Shown here piece by piece: positions 19,301 through 25,493 of a stretch of DNA of 39,355 bases. Where the stretch lies: IMG/VR virus record IMGVR_UViG_3300018083_000066, positions 1 to 39,355 of that record; one strand, 5' to 3'. This stretch comes from a virus. A program made the translations under genes and the position numbers. Position 1 is the stretch's first letter; each line of letters opens with the position of its first letter. The notes under the pieces are model-generated. The model saw only the letters and a program-made list of their open reading frames with translations, ran no database searches and was not told the origin of the DNA.

Positions 19301-22281
19301 TCACTGCCGATAATTACAGCGCTGTCATCTACGACGGTGGAGTGGGCAGCGCCCCGGCGGCGGGCATCATCAGCTTTAGCGGCGACCTTCGTTCCCTCGC
19401 GTCCTATCTGGCGAACGAGGGCAAGAAGCGTGTCGTGGCTATCGAAGGCTCCCTGTCTGACGATCAGCTCGCTGGCTTCGAGCACTACAACGAGGATGGC
19501 GCGACCATCATCGACATCTCGGAAATGGCCGCAGAGGAAACCCCTGCCTTCAGTCTGCGCAATCGCCAGCGCGGAAGCGAAGACATCGAAGCGATCCTCG
19601 AAAAGACGATCCAGTCGCACACGTCGGAACTCAGCTTCGGCCACCGTATGGCGCAGTGGTTCCGCGAGATGACCGGGTACTTTGGTAGCGCTGATACGTG
19701 GCTGGAGTTGAAGACCGGGTGGGTAGACTCCGCTGCCATCATCGAGAAGCTGGAACGCAGCAAGTTCGGCGGCATGCTGCTCGATGCTGCTGAGTCGGCG
19801 TACAAGTTCGTTAGCCTCACCAAGAACCAGCCGCAGGTTATGGCCGCCATCTCCAAGCACGGCATCCCCGTGTATCAGGACGGCTCGTTCGTGCGCGTGC
19901 CCGGACGCAAGGGCCTGTACGAAATCTTCATGCCGCTGTTCAAATCCGAGAGTGGAAAGAACCTACTGCACCTGTGGGAAGGGTATGCGGTTGCGCGTCG
20001 CAGCTCGCAGCTCATCAATGAGACCAACCCGGACGGAACGAGCAAGGAGAAGTTGCTGGCTCCTGACGAGATCGACAAGCTGATCCGACTCGAAGACGAG
20101 TACCCGGAGTTCGCCAAGGTGTTCGACGACTGGCAGGAGTTCCGCAGTCAGGCGCTGGACCTTGCCGTCGAACGCGGCGCGCTGGATAGGGAAACGGCCG
20201 AGCTGTGGAAGAAGAACGACTACGTTCCGTTCTTCCGCGTCGAAGAGGATGAAGACGTTGCCGGCGGCATCTCGCGCAAGCGTGGCTTCTCTGGTCAAAA
20301 GGTAACCAGCAAGCGCTTGACCGGCAGCGACCGACGCATCCAGCCAGTACTGGAGAACATCGTGATGAACACCGCGTCGATCATCGACAAGGTGTACAAG
20401 AACGAAGCGATGAACCGTATCGTGGCACTCGCCGATGGCGTGGCCATGACGCAGGAGAAGCTGCGCACCGAGGCGGTGAAGATCGGCAACGAGCAGATCA
20501 AGGCCGCGCTGGAGAAAGCTGGACTCTCGGTTGGAACGCTGACGCCGGAGCAGGAGGAGCAGTGGACCACGTTCTTCCGCCGCGTGCGTCCGGAAGGCCA
20601 CGATGTCGTGAGCGTGATGGTGGCCGGCAAGCCGGTCTACTATCGCGTGCATGATCCGCTGCTGCTGCGCGCCATCATGGACATGTCGCCCGTCAACTTC
20701 GGCGCACTCGTGGATTTCATGGGCGGAGCGAAGCGGCTGCTCACTTCGATGGTTACGCTCGATCCGGCGTTCATGGCTCGCAACTGGATGCGCGACACGC
20801 TGTCCTCGTGGGCCGTGGTCAACGAAAGCTTCCGTCCGTTCCGTGATGCGCCCAAGGGTGCCGCAGAGGTATGGATGGAGTCCGGTCTCGCCGTCGATCT
20901 CGCGATGACTGGCGGCATGACGGGTGGCTTCTACAACCCGACGCAGGACTTCGGCGACGTGATGAAGAGCGTGGCTGGCGCGAGCGTGCTGGACAACCCC
21001 GGCAAGCTGGTCGACGCATACAAGAAGATCGGCATGGTGTCGGAGCAAGTCAATCGCATGGCCATCGCGAAGGCCGTTCTCCGTCGCGGTGGCTCCATGG
21101 CGGAAGCTGCATATCAGGCGCAGGACGTACTCAACTTCTCGCAGACTGGCGACGCCGTCGCGGCGCAACTGCTGATCCGCACCGTGCCGTTCCTCAATGC
21201 CCGCATCCAAGGCCTGTACCGCCTGTGGAAGGGAGCCAAGGGGCTGGATGGTCGCGACCCGAAGAAGGCCATGATGGCGTTCTTCATGAAGGGGCTGTTC
21301 CTGTTCGGCGTCTCGATGGCGCTGGCCCTGAAGAATCGCGGCGACGAGCGCTACGAGAAGCTGCCGGATTACCAGAAAGACACGTACTGGCACATCTTCG
21401 TGGGCGACAAGCACTACTCCATCCCCAAGCCGTTCGAAGTTGGCGTCATGTTCGCCACGCTGCCGGAGCGCGCCATGCGTCTGGCCGCCGGCAACGACAA
21501 GGGTCGGACCACGGTGATCTCGATCCAGCGCGCCCTCATGGATACGTTCGCGTTCAACCCTACGCCGCAACTGTTTAAACCTATCGTCGAGCAGTGGGCC
21601 AACCGCAGCTTCTTCACCAACCGCCCCATCGTCGGGCAGGAGCTGGAGGGGTTGGAGCCGGTCGCCCAGTACAACCCGTGGACCAGCGAGACCGCCCGCG
21701 CCGGGGCCAGCATCATCGACCAAGTCGTGCCGGACAGCATGCGCCGGTTCGTCCCCGAGACGTTGCGGTCGCCCGTCCGCATGGAGCACGCCATGCGCGC
21801 CTACCTTGGCACGATAGGCGGCTACCTCATGCAGGCCTCAGACGCCGCCCTACGGGTCTCTGGCGCGTTCCCAGAGGCACCCGCGATAGGTAGCGTCCGG
21901 GACATCCCGGTGCTCGGCAGCGTGGCAGGGAGCTTCGTACGGGGCGATCCGGAGCTGGAGCCCAGCTCGAAGTACGCCGATGACCTCTACGCCGCACTGG
22001 ACGACGCTGACGCCGCGTACCGGACGATGAACGCCTACGTCAACCAAGGTAATCTGGAGGCCGCCCAGCGCCTCACAGGCAAGCGCATGGACGCCCTGAC
22101 GGTGCGCCCGGTCCTGCACGACTTCCAGCAGGCCGCATCCGAGATCAACACCATGCAGCGCCGGATCATGAGTTCGGACATGACGCCGGAAGAGAAGCGG
22201 GCCGCCATGGATGAATTGACGCGAACGAAGAACGCCCTGATGAAGCAGGCCGTCCCGTATCTGGCCCTCATGAACTACTGA
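13309..22281 (+). CDS. Giant polyvalent ejection protein with several anti-host-type domains
   Basis: 2990 residues. From the N-terminus: disordered start; Ala/Gly-rich hydrophobic region (about 165-405); RelA/SpoT-like domain (about 690-790; R702-D703, W745-E763); inorganic-pyrophosphatase-like domain (about 937-1085); ADP-ribosyltransferase-like domain (about 1123-1235; YHGTS at 1128, Y1152); HhH/glycosylase-like domain (about 1246-1497); DUF3293-like domain (about 1595-1710); zincin-like domain with EETLGH at 1844-1849, where HExxGH is expected (about 1751-1958); and an LPD38-like C-terminal half (about 2130-2990) with a membrane-like helix near 2655. Such polyvalent proteins are known to be packaged and injected ahead of or with phage DNA to counter host defence. 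FSLR-like linkers occur at 1104, 1595 and 2081. Domain names are by pattern recognition; RelA-like, HhH and DUF3293-like are less certain than PPase, ART and LPD38. Confidence 0.9.
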   Translation: MPTNWKPDGAFDFSEPEATQAPGSSFGEFDFSEPEEENKDGFTFSSLTNQLLAVVNNPADSFNYLAGRAAQVGATAGWLVEQSGKGDSPLGGALESLAPGLQALPDAAGAIFEHGAEAIGQQMQKRSRESADFWLDRVGEDFKKKAAAGIDDPEFGVTTLYAAALGSLPEMILTMGSGAVAGKLGALATSVTTARVAAAAAKGSVVATKILQYAKYAPTAAGALAGGATEGAMAAGASGLAMEDRVNAMSHDELVTGSDRYLAIYQSAEGMPEGERRDYARRTTAEEMARTTASWVGMSTAVLGAPTGGLMGYLGGKAAARAGAKAVAGKLESSITGQALAGFASEGAQEFMQEGSQQFLQNLGLREYADKGQSLSEGVLSNAVIGGLVGGVMGGSITPLVGSGARKQAKAKDKAGAASASPEAAGKFSRNPILEAKIVEQLQQVQDAKIPPNEFAKVARWAGQSEAGGRSSLEFSKALEQLIEDGVAPEQVESAIGDDFDDNGMLTEAAYDKDSKRLAFDVEMRIKPLDDQQRAATAEALAKNGANPYVMNDGTMVVPQSQAGEAGLVAVAESIKRAVGVDFTITRKPNEESKDSVAEGAESSVSAAPEGAAVAEGTEGVLSEEEIVNPIPRDATPEQKLEAIRALTAENKPLVDDFIAQVDAELGTTSGSSIKGDEQIIEKSKRPSIIAEKPWHDIEHVRDTFRFKSVIDTPKQLESIADKVKDQGWEIVKVDVEKMATPKSWGWRFVALDMRMPNGQLVEYYMPLKELEAAKKSGGHELFEKWRNRDLSKLLEQDLREFEFDQTQSYEQYNSAYQSALSRAGLSESEALASAKKLADKLSSTGAKASMKSSDEKLTPRDQTPSRREAAQPSSSTDTQDKSLLADTRISEPSEADNVTVAQPGKHVTVTPEAGPAGIEAMGRGAAVHPESPHEAPSTRELVAGNYPKGHGTLKGQTARENISVSIENVPGSIRRAVDGGWSRKMKHWYGYIRGTKDVGDGKLDVYIGRSAYDNTLPVFVIRQMETNGAFDEPKVMLGYASEGEAKNAYLSEYPAALGSRLFGGITRMTRAQFASYLETGDTDVPPHPVSKKPMVELRGDISLSLRKVAKMHDPSQSGTSFKNTVLYHGTSRNIVGDFERSKIGAMGPAVYLSPYKDVAGPYGKNLIAVSVSGKYLSNMQWTDYINKYGWEGAEAKAINDGWAGVFDEKFEDAVAVWNPKDITKISTKGKRVIEAGARETPDTTSALLRNLTPKEQVKVTKATATKIVSILENMPDPDEVAAVAFAGRAKRGWYRQSAEAISEVFGMDAPRFAGLLAAMSPQTSVQSNLRNALNTWVNWDAAGRPQSKAEITQIMAGSVEGGGGMFSVLPAWINNTVRALTTENPADIGLSGPKVDSFMRNLVGNVDEVTNDTWMANFAAVDQKIFAGTLLASGDPGKRPGYLAMSSLVRSAARRLTELTGDNWSPAEVQETVWSWSKTVFEMADSAGEIRNAESIVMDRDVTDELLQSTPDFGTLFTHGEYASILEEHGYGEQIERIRARRPVAGKAVAEAGSKEEAGPFARDTQVELERKTAKRLDALRQKRNQRVSEEVPFSLRRPVAMDDFAVAPAKAFKKPGWAILTATREAAGDATNDVNVAANEKLAGELMKLGVEFRRVSGSYQGVDQGANFLILADEATAKALGARYGQESVLTNRGLVYMDGRVTPAMHANDIIGDAARNEDFFSELNGEAFSLGLDFDATSSEAAPMENIDVDIAEGENLIEVSRIVDDIAKNIKGRPGYETVASEKDLPAHALRQINSMGANGLVEGFFDPSTQKVFVIANNVSQREGESLDAAVERIFAEETLGHYGLYSTLGKGAMDKLLDQVWRDFKNDPAMRSIVDDYANAYGNPHYDQSSARKMAYEFAAKTDPSVSPSLWQKMMAWLREGLRRIGYVREWSDGDLQFLMSRVFDSVRSGTVSSSLEKLGASLVQVEENITESVGPDRSIVYGQDGTRQITADNYSAVIYDGGVGSAPAAGIISFSGDLRSLASYLANEGKKRVVAIEGSLSDDQLAGFEHYNEDGATIIDISEMAAEETPAFSLRNRQRGSEDIEAILEKTIQSHTSELSFGHRMAQWFREMTGYFGSADTWLELKTGWVDSAAIIEKLERSKFGGMLLDAAESAYKFVSLTKNQPQVMAAISKHGIPVYQDGSFVRVPGRKGLYEIFMPLFKSESGKNLLHLWEGYAVARRSSQLINETNPDGTSKEKLLAPDEIDKLIRLEDEYPEFAKVFDDWQEFRSQALDLAVERGALDRETAELWKKNDYVPFFRVEEDEDVAGGISRKRGFSGQKVTSKRLTGSDRRIQPVLENIVMNTASIIDKVYKNEAMNRIVALADGVAMTQEKLRTEAVKIGNEQIKAALEKAGLSVGTLTPEQEEQWTTFFRRVRPEGHDVVSVMVAGKPVYYRVHDPLLLRAIMDMSPVNFGALVDFMGGAKRLLTSMVTLDPAFMARNWMRDTLSSWAVVNESFRPFRDAPKGAAEVWMESGLAVDLAMTGGMTGGFYNPTQDFGDVMKSVAGASVLDNPGKLVDAYKKIGMVSEQVNRMAIAKAVLRRGGSMAEAAYQAQDVLNFSQTGDAVAAQLLIRTVPFLNARIQGLYRLWKGAKGLDGRDPKKAMMAFFMKGLFLFGVSMALALKNRGDERYEKLPDYQKDTYWHIFVGDKHYSIPKPFEVGVMFATLPERAMRLAAGNDKGRTTVISIQRALMDTFAFNPTPQLFKPIVEQWANRSFFTNRPIVGQELEGLEPVAQYNPWTSETARAGASIIDQVVPDSMRRFVPETLRSPVRMEHAMRAYLGTIGGYLMQASDAALRVSGAFPEAPAIGSVRDIPVLGSVAGSFVRGDPELEPSSKYADDLYAALDDADAAYRTMNAYVNQGNLEAAQRLTGKRMDALTVRPVLHDFQQAASEINTMQRRIMSSDMTPEEKRAAMDELTRTKNALMKQAVPYLALMNY

Positions 22282-22293
22282 TTCGGGGTAGAA

Positions 22294-22305
22294 TCGTGCT
22301 ATAAC
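22294..22305 (+). promoter_or_regulatory. Possible extended -10 promoter before the protease pair
   Basis: TGCTATAAC (extended -10 TGnTATAAC at 22297-22305) lies 24 bases before the serine protease start. No good -35 is seen. The gap after the giant gene is only 47 bases, so read-through also explains expression. Weak call. Confidence 0.3.
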
Positions 22306-22328
22306 TGGGAGCAGTTCAGGAGACGGTC

Positions 22329-22985
22329 ATGCGACCCTTCAAATCTGTCCTGCTTTCGGCCCTCATCCTCCTGCCCGCATTCTCGTCTGTCGCAGGCACT
22401 GGATTATCCCGACCCGAAGAGTACGCCAGCCGCGCAGCGGTCAGCATGGACGACGGAAGGTGCAGCGGCACGGCAATCGACTCGCCCAAAGGCAACGTCG
22501 TACTCACCGCTTCCCACTGCATCCACGGCGAGATCACACTAGTTCGCTTCGACGGCAAGATCATGGCCGTGTCGCGCGTTATCGCGGACGGCAACGACCA
22601 CTCGCTGATCGTCGTGAAGGGACACACCTTCCGGAACACTGCCGAAGTCGGGCCACGTCCACCTATTGGCTCTTCCGTTTTTATCTTCGGCAACTCGATG
22701 TTTGAAGACTTCTTCCGGCGCGGCACCGTAACCGGATACCACGACGATAGATGGAACCCGCCCAACATGGACCTTGGTATCAGCAACTGGATGGTGCTCG
22801 ATATGCTCGTTGCCCCCGGCGATTCTGGCTCCGGCGTGTTCGACGATAAGGGCCGGGTGGTCGGCGTCATCACTGGCTATGCCGGGATCGGGCCACACAC
22901 CATTGCGGTCGCGTTGCCATTCAAGTTCAAACATCAAGACGTAGTCGGTCTTGTCGCCAATCCCGGTCCACTGATCGGAAAATGA
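22329..22985 (+). CDS. Secreted trypsin-like serine protease
   Basis: The 218-residue protein has an N-terminal signal peptide (about residues 1-23, cleavage near VAG). The chymotrypsin-fold triad is visible: H63 in LTASHC, D90 in GNDHSLIV and S166 in APGDSGSG. It is therefore probably an active periplasmic or exported endopeptidase. It follows the giant polyvalent gene and precedes a small zincin. Whether it cleaves virion proteins, host envelope proteins or the giant protein is unknown; a signal peptide favours action outside the cytoplasm. Codon use matches the phage. Confidence 0.85.
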   Translation: MRPFKSVLLSALILLPAFSSVAGTGLSRPEEYASRAAVSMDDGRCSGTAIDSPKGNVVLTASHCIHGEITLVRFDGKIMAVSRVIADGNDHSLIVVKGHTFRNTAEVGPRPPIGSSVFIFGNSMFEDFFRRGTVTGYHDDRWNPPNMDLGISNWMVLDMLVAPGDSGSGVFDDKGRVVGVITGYAGIGPHTIAVALPFKFKHQDVVGLVANPGPLIGK

Positions 22986-22988
22986 GCC

Positions 22989-23297
22989 ATGAAAATCCCA
23001 ACTCGGTTCTCCATGGGCTGTCACCTGTGGACGGTAACGATTGTTTCCAAGGAAGAGATGGACACGCTCTTCGACGGTGGCGAGGGCAATGAAGTCCCCC
23101 TTGGACTCACTCTCACTCACGAGTGCAGGATATGCGTCAGGGACGATCCGTGCGAATCGGTGCGGTGGCATGCCTTCTGGCATGAGTTCGTCCATGTGCT
23201 CACCGCCAGCGCAGGCTTGAGCAAGATCGACAAGAACGAAGACTTGGTGGAGCTGCTGGGCATGCTCATCGCCCAAGCTCAACAGACCATGGAATAG
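22989..23297 (+). CDS. Minimal HExxH metallopeptidase-like protein
   Basis: The 102-residue protein contains WHEFVHVL at about residues 64-71 (H65, E66, H69), the zincin zinc-binding helix. A third ligand could be E84 or E88 in NEDLVELL downstream. Cysteines at 45 or 49 and 56 lie before it. It starts three bases after the protease stop, so both are likely co-transcribed, and a strong terminator hairpin begins right after its stop. It may be active where the giant protein's own zincin is degenerate. Substrate unknown. Confidence 0.75.
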   Translation: MKIPTRFSMGCHLWTVTIVSKEEMDTLFDGGEGNEVPLGLTLTHECRICVRDDPCESVRWHAFWHEFVHVLTASAGLSKIDKNEDLVELLGMLIAQAQQTME

Positions 23298-23299
23298 AA

Positions 23300-23327
23300 G
23301 AAGGCCGGCACGCCAATGCCGGCCTTC
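23300..23327. terminator. Strong bidirectional terminator between convergent operons
   Basis: GAAGGCCGGCA (23300-23310) pairs with TGCCGGCCTTC (23317-23327): an 11-base-pair perfect stem with a six-base loop. It lies between the end of the plus-strand late block and the end of the minus-strand operon, and the stem carries TTC/GAA ends on both sides. Confidence 0.85.
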
Positions 23328-23338
23328 AGTGCTGGTGA

Positions 23339-23500
23339 TTACTTTCCCTGACGGGCAGCCTCCTTACGGATATTGCGAGCCTTGTTCTTGGCTGCGCGAC
23401 CTTCCGCGTTGTAACTCTGCATTGCAGGGGCCTTCTTGTTGCGGCCGTGCTTGCGGTTCTTTTTGCCCTTCTTGAGGGCACCGTTTGCGGGACGAGCCAT
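23339..23500 (-). CDS. Lys/Arg-rich mini-protein, 53 residues
   Basis: Reading the minus strand from the ATG at 23500 gives a 53-residue protein, extremely basic (KKGKKNRKHGRNKK near the start, RNIRKEAARQGK at the end), with the stop at 23339. AGGAAA lies upstream. It is the last gene of the minus operon, downstream of the tRNA and before the shared terminator. The composition suggests nucleic-acid or ribosome binding, with no fold recognisable. Confidence 0.65.
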   Translation of the reverse strand: MARPANGALKKGKKNRKHGRNKKAPAMQSYNAEGRAAKNKARNIRKEAARQGK

Positions 23501-23529
23501 GACATCAGTTTCCTATGTGGACACTAGAT

Positions 23530-23642
23530 AATCATTGGCGTTCTCCTGTTTTAAAGTTGGAGCGGTAAGAGAGAATCGAACTCTCATCTTCAGCTTGGAA
23601 GGCTGTAACTCTGCCATTGAGCTACTACCGCAAAATCATTGG
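23530..23642. repeat. Direct repeats AATCATTGG flanking the tRNA
   Basis: AATCATTGG occurs at 23530-23538 and again at 23634-23642, one on each side of the tRNA-Gly. A 9-base repeat in so short a span could mark a past insertion or excision of the tRNA cassette, or be chance. Confidence 0.4.
23558..23631 (-). tRNA. tRNA-Gly (anticodon TCC)
   Basis: Read on the minus strand, 74 bases fold as a complete cloverleaf. The acceptor stem is GCGGTAG with a 3' partner ending TTACCGC, then TCCA with the CCA encoded. The D arm is AGCTC/GAGTT, the anticodon stem CAGC/GCTG carries loop CTTCCAA (TCC), and the T arm is GAGAG-TTCGATT-CTCTC. TCC decodes GGA, rarer in a GC-rich host but plausible for phage genes. 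Encoded CCA fits a gammaproteobacterial-type host. It lies in the minus operon between a long gap and the Lys-rich mini-gene. Confidence 0.92.
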
Positions 23643-23804
23643 AGGCTGTCTTGCTGTTTTGGGACACCGCCTTCCGCATCCTTCATCACCGCATCAAGCA
23701 AGTTACGTTCCCCATCAGCCGCGTGGTCGGATCATGATGAGGGCACCACGTAAAGCTCCCGGCTAATATTCCCGAGTGTCACCATGGACGCCAGTCGACT
23801 TCCG
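23643..23804. other. Gap with no recognised gene
   Basis: I see no credible gene, tRNA or hairpin terminator in these bases. Minus-strand frames break after short runs. One run (ADGERNLLDAVMKDAEG pattern, about 23640-23730) reads like coding sequence but lacks a start and may be a gene remnant. CCATGGA and TCCATGG form a short inverted pair around 23783-23820. Confidence 0.4.
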
Positions 23805-23936
23805 TCAACGCTCTCCATGGACTGAGCAGCTTCCCCACCAGTGGGTCTGCCACGCTGGCGGTATCACCGCGATGGTTCGGCACCAAAATGGCCTAGCACC
23901 ACTACTCCGCTGGTCCAACGCTTGCTCAGGGCTCAC
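23805..23936 (-). CDS. Doubtful 43-residue ORF with GTGA overlap
   Basis: A GTG at 23936 overlaps the stop of the upstream minus gene (GTGA), the junction style used throughout this operon. It opens 43 residues ending at 23805. The product is Trp/Cys/Ser-rich and resembles nothing known to me, and the ribosome site is weak. It may be real or only a chance open frame at the start of the otherwise gene-less gap. Confidence 0.25.
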   Translation of the reverse strand: MSPEQALDQRSSGARPFWCRTIAVIPPAWQTHWWGSCSVHGER

Positions 23937-24121
23937 TTCCAGCCAATCATCTTGTTGATGCTGGCTTCGATCTTTTCGGCCTGTTCGACAGTCAGGTAGC
24001 TGGCTGACTTGATTGCGATGCGTGAGTATACATTCTCGTTGCGGCGCAGTCGATACTGGCGCATGTACTCGCCGTCGCTACCTGTCGGCTTCTTGGCCGG
24101 CGCTACCTTCCTGTTGGTCAC
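23933..24121 (-). CDS. Small basic hypothetical protein, 62 residues
   Basis: It starts at the ATG that overlaps the previous stop (ATGA), with a basic N-terminus and a helical C-terminus (LTVEQAEKIEASINKMIGWK). A MRQYRLRRN stretch may bind nucleic acid. It is translationally coupled to the coiled-coil gene above it. No family recognised. Confidence 0.6.
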   Translation of the reverse strand: MTNRKVAPAKKPTGSDGEYMRQYRLRRNENVYSRIAIKSASYLTVEQAEKIEASINKMIGWK

Positions 24122-24702
24122 TTGACGATCTCCGATGCTCTGGTGGTGAGGTAATAGTTGGGGTCGATCTTGACGCCCGGTACGGTCTCGCCAGCGGCTA
24201 CGGCTGCGGCGATGGCCTTGGTGTCGACGCGCTCGGCACGTGACGGGACTGCGCGCACGTACTTGTCAGGAACCTTGCTCGCGTCCTCTACAACGACCGT
24301 GACGCTGCGGTGGGCGATGGTGGCGCTGGAGCCCATGGCACCCTCCATCCGCTTCGCCAGCGCGTCCCTGTCGCTGACAGTGCGGTACAGGGCGATGATC
24401 CGCTCGGCCACTGCATCGTCGGCCTTGGTCAGCCTTCCTCGAAGTGCGTTCCGCTCCGCTTCGACTGCCTTGATGGCCTTCTTGTGGGCCTCGACCTCTG
24501 CATCGAAGAGTGCATCCAGCTTGCGATTCGCTTCTCTAACGCGAGCCAGAACTTCCACACTCTTGTCGATGTTTTCATACGTGACGTTTACCTCAGTGGA
24601 AAAGGGGCCAGCCAGATCGGCAATCGCGACGATGGCCTTATAGGTATCAGGCTCTCGCTTCGCGAGAGCCAATTCCTTGGACGCGGCCTTCTTCGTGGCC
24701 AT
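24118..24702 (-). CDS. Coiled-coil protein, DUF1351/Gp157-like recombination accessory
   Basis: The 194-residue protein has a long charged helix (about 45-115). Its C-terminal block (VEDASKVPDKYVR, then a VDTKAIAAAVAAGETVPGVKI run) resembles the ends of siphovirus Gp157 and DUF1351 proteins, often near RecT-type recombinases. Here RecT and a YqaJ exonuclease lie on the opposite strand. The similarity is by eye and moderate. It overlaps its neighbours by single or few bases, so it is in the operon with SSB. Confidence 0.6.
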   Translation of the reverse strand: MATKKAASKELALAKREPDTYKAIVAIADLAGPFSTEVNVTYENIDKSVEVLARVREANRKLDALFDAEVEAHKKAIKAVEAERNALRGRLTKADDAVAERIIALYRTVSDRDALAKRMEGAMGSSATIAHRSVTVVVEDASKVPDKYVRAVPSRAERVDTKAIAAAVAAGETVPGVKIDPNYYLTTRASEIVK

Positions 24703-25160
24703 TACTGCGATTGCTCCTCGTGCGTCGCGATGATCGCATCGACGGTGGCCTCAAGGGTCTCGGTCGGGATCGCGGTGGTTCCGGTCGCATTCGCTTCCGC
24801 TGCGGCCGGGTCCATCGGGACGAAGTCCTCGAACGGGTACGAGAACACGGATTCCGGGGCGGCTTCGTAGATCACATCGACCGATACCGGGGCTCCGTCC
24901 TGATCGAACGAGATGACCCAACAGCCGGCGTTGGCCAGCTTGCCGTCAGACGTGTGCAGCTCGGCAACGTAAGAGCCGGCGGGACAATTGCCCAGCTCGT
25001 CGGTGGCATCCACGTAGTTGCCGGAGCCGGCGGGGTCGGTGGCGCGGGCGAGTACGGCAGCGCTGGCGGAACCAGACGACAACGCCGCCAGTACGAGGAA
25101 TGCCGCCAGTACGAGGGCAGCGTAGAGCAGAATCTTCTTCTTGCGAGGGTCCAATTTCAT
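24702..25160 (-). CDS. Signal-anchored/exported hypothetical protein
   Basis: I take the ATG at 25160 (152 residues) because the upstream part is shadow. A basic start (KLDPRKKK) and a hydrophobic segment (about 9-30) ending in ASAA form either a signal peptide or an anchor. Two cysteines (about 59 and 79) could form a disulfide in the periplasm. The C-terminus is acidic and Thr/Ala-rich. Location in an SSB operon is odd; it may be a moron-like envelope or superinfection gene, which is speculation. Confidence 0.65.
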   Translation of the reverse strand: MKLDPRKKKILLYAALVLAAFLVLAALSSGSASAAVLARATDPAGSGNYVDATDELGNCPAGSYVAELHTSDGKLANAGCWVISFDQDGAPVSVDVIYEAAPESVFSYPFEDFVPMDPAAAEANATGTTAIPTETLEATVDAIIATHEEQSQ

Positions 25161-25161
25161 A

Positions 25162-25353
25162 TCAGTGATCTCTTGGAGAAATGACGAAGTGCTTGTGGAT
25201 ATCAACGAGGAACGTCTGCCACTTGTGTGCAGTGGAACGATGGACACCCCACCGGGTCATGATGTCCTCTCTGGATGGCGGGGTCCGGCGTTGCAATGCC
25301 CAGACCATGACTTCGACGGATCGCTCCATCATGATGAGACCGTTCTTGTTCAC
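25162..25353 (-). CDS. Small helix-turn-helix protein
   Basis: A GTG at 25353 overlaps the previous stop (GTGA) and GGAAGG lies upstream, so I prefer it over the ATG seven codons later. The 63-residue protein carries a helix-turn-helix-like stretch (PPSREDIMTRWGVHRSTAHKW, about 25-45). It may act as a small transcription regulator. The next gene begins two bases after its stop. Confidence 0.65.
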   Translation of the reverse strand: MNKNGLIMMERSVEVMVWALQRRTPPSREDIMTRWGVHRSTAHKWQTFLVDIHKHFVISPRDH

Positions 25354-25493
25354 GCCTTCCCGCCACGGATGAGGAACCAGTAGATCAGTCCAACGAAGAT
25401 CATGCCGACAACGGTAGACAGGATGGCGGCCAGTGCGATGTAGTAAAAAAATGCATCAGCGAAGGCGTCAATGATTGCGGCGATAGCGTCCAT
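25350..25493 (-). CDS. Small membrane protein, 47 residues
   Basis: Translation from the ATG at 25493 gives 47 residues dominated by two hydrophobic stretches (FFYYIALAAILSTVVGMIF and a following VGLIYWFLI), with a short RGGKA tail. Its start overlaps the SSB stop (TGATG) and its stop overlaps the helix-turn-helix gene start. Strict coupling makes it likely real. Function unknown. Confidence 0.65.
   Translation of the reverse strand: MDAIAAIIDAFADAFFYYIALAAILSTVVGMIFVGLIYWFLIRGGKA

Noticed and set aside
19963-21789. 608-residue antisense open frame within the giant gene
   Set aside because: It mirrors a GC-rich coding strand, has His/Arg/Leu-rich composition typical of such shadows, no ribosome site and no known motif.
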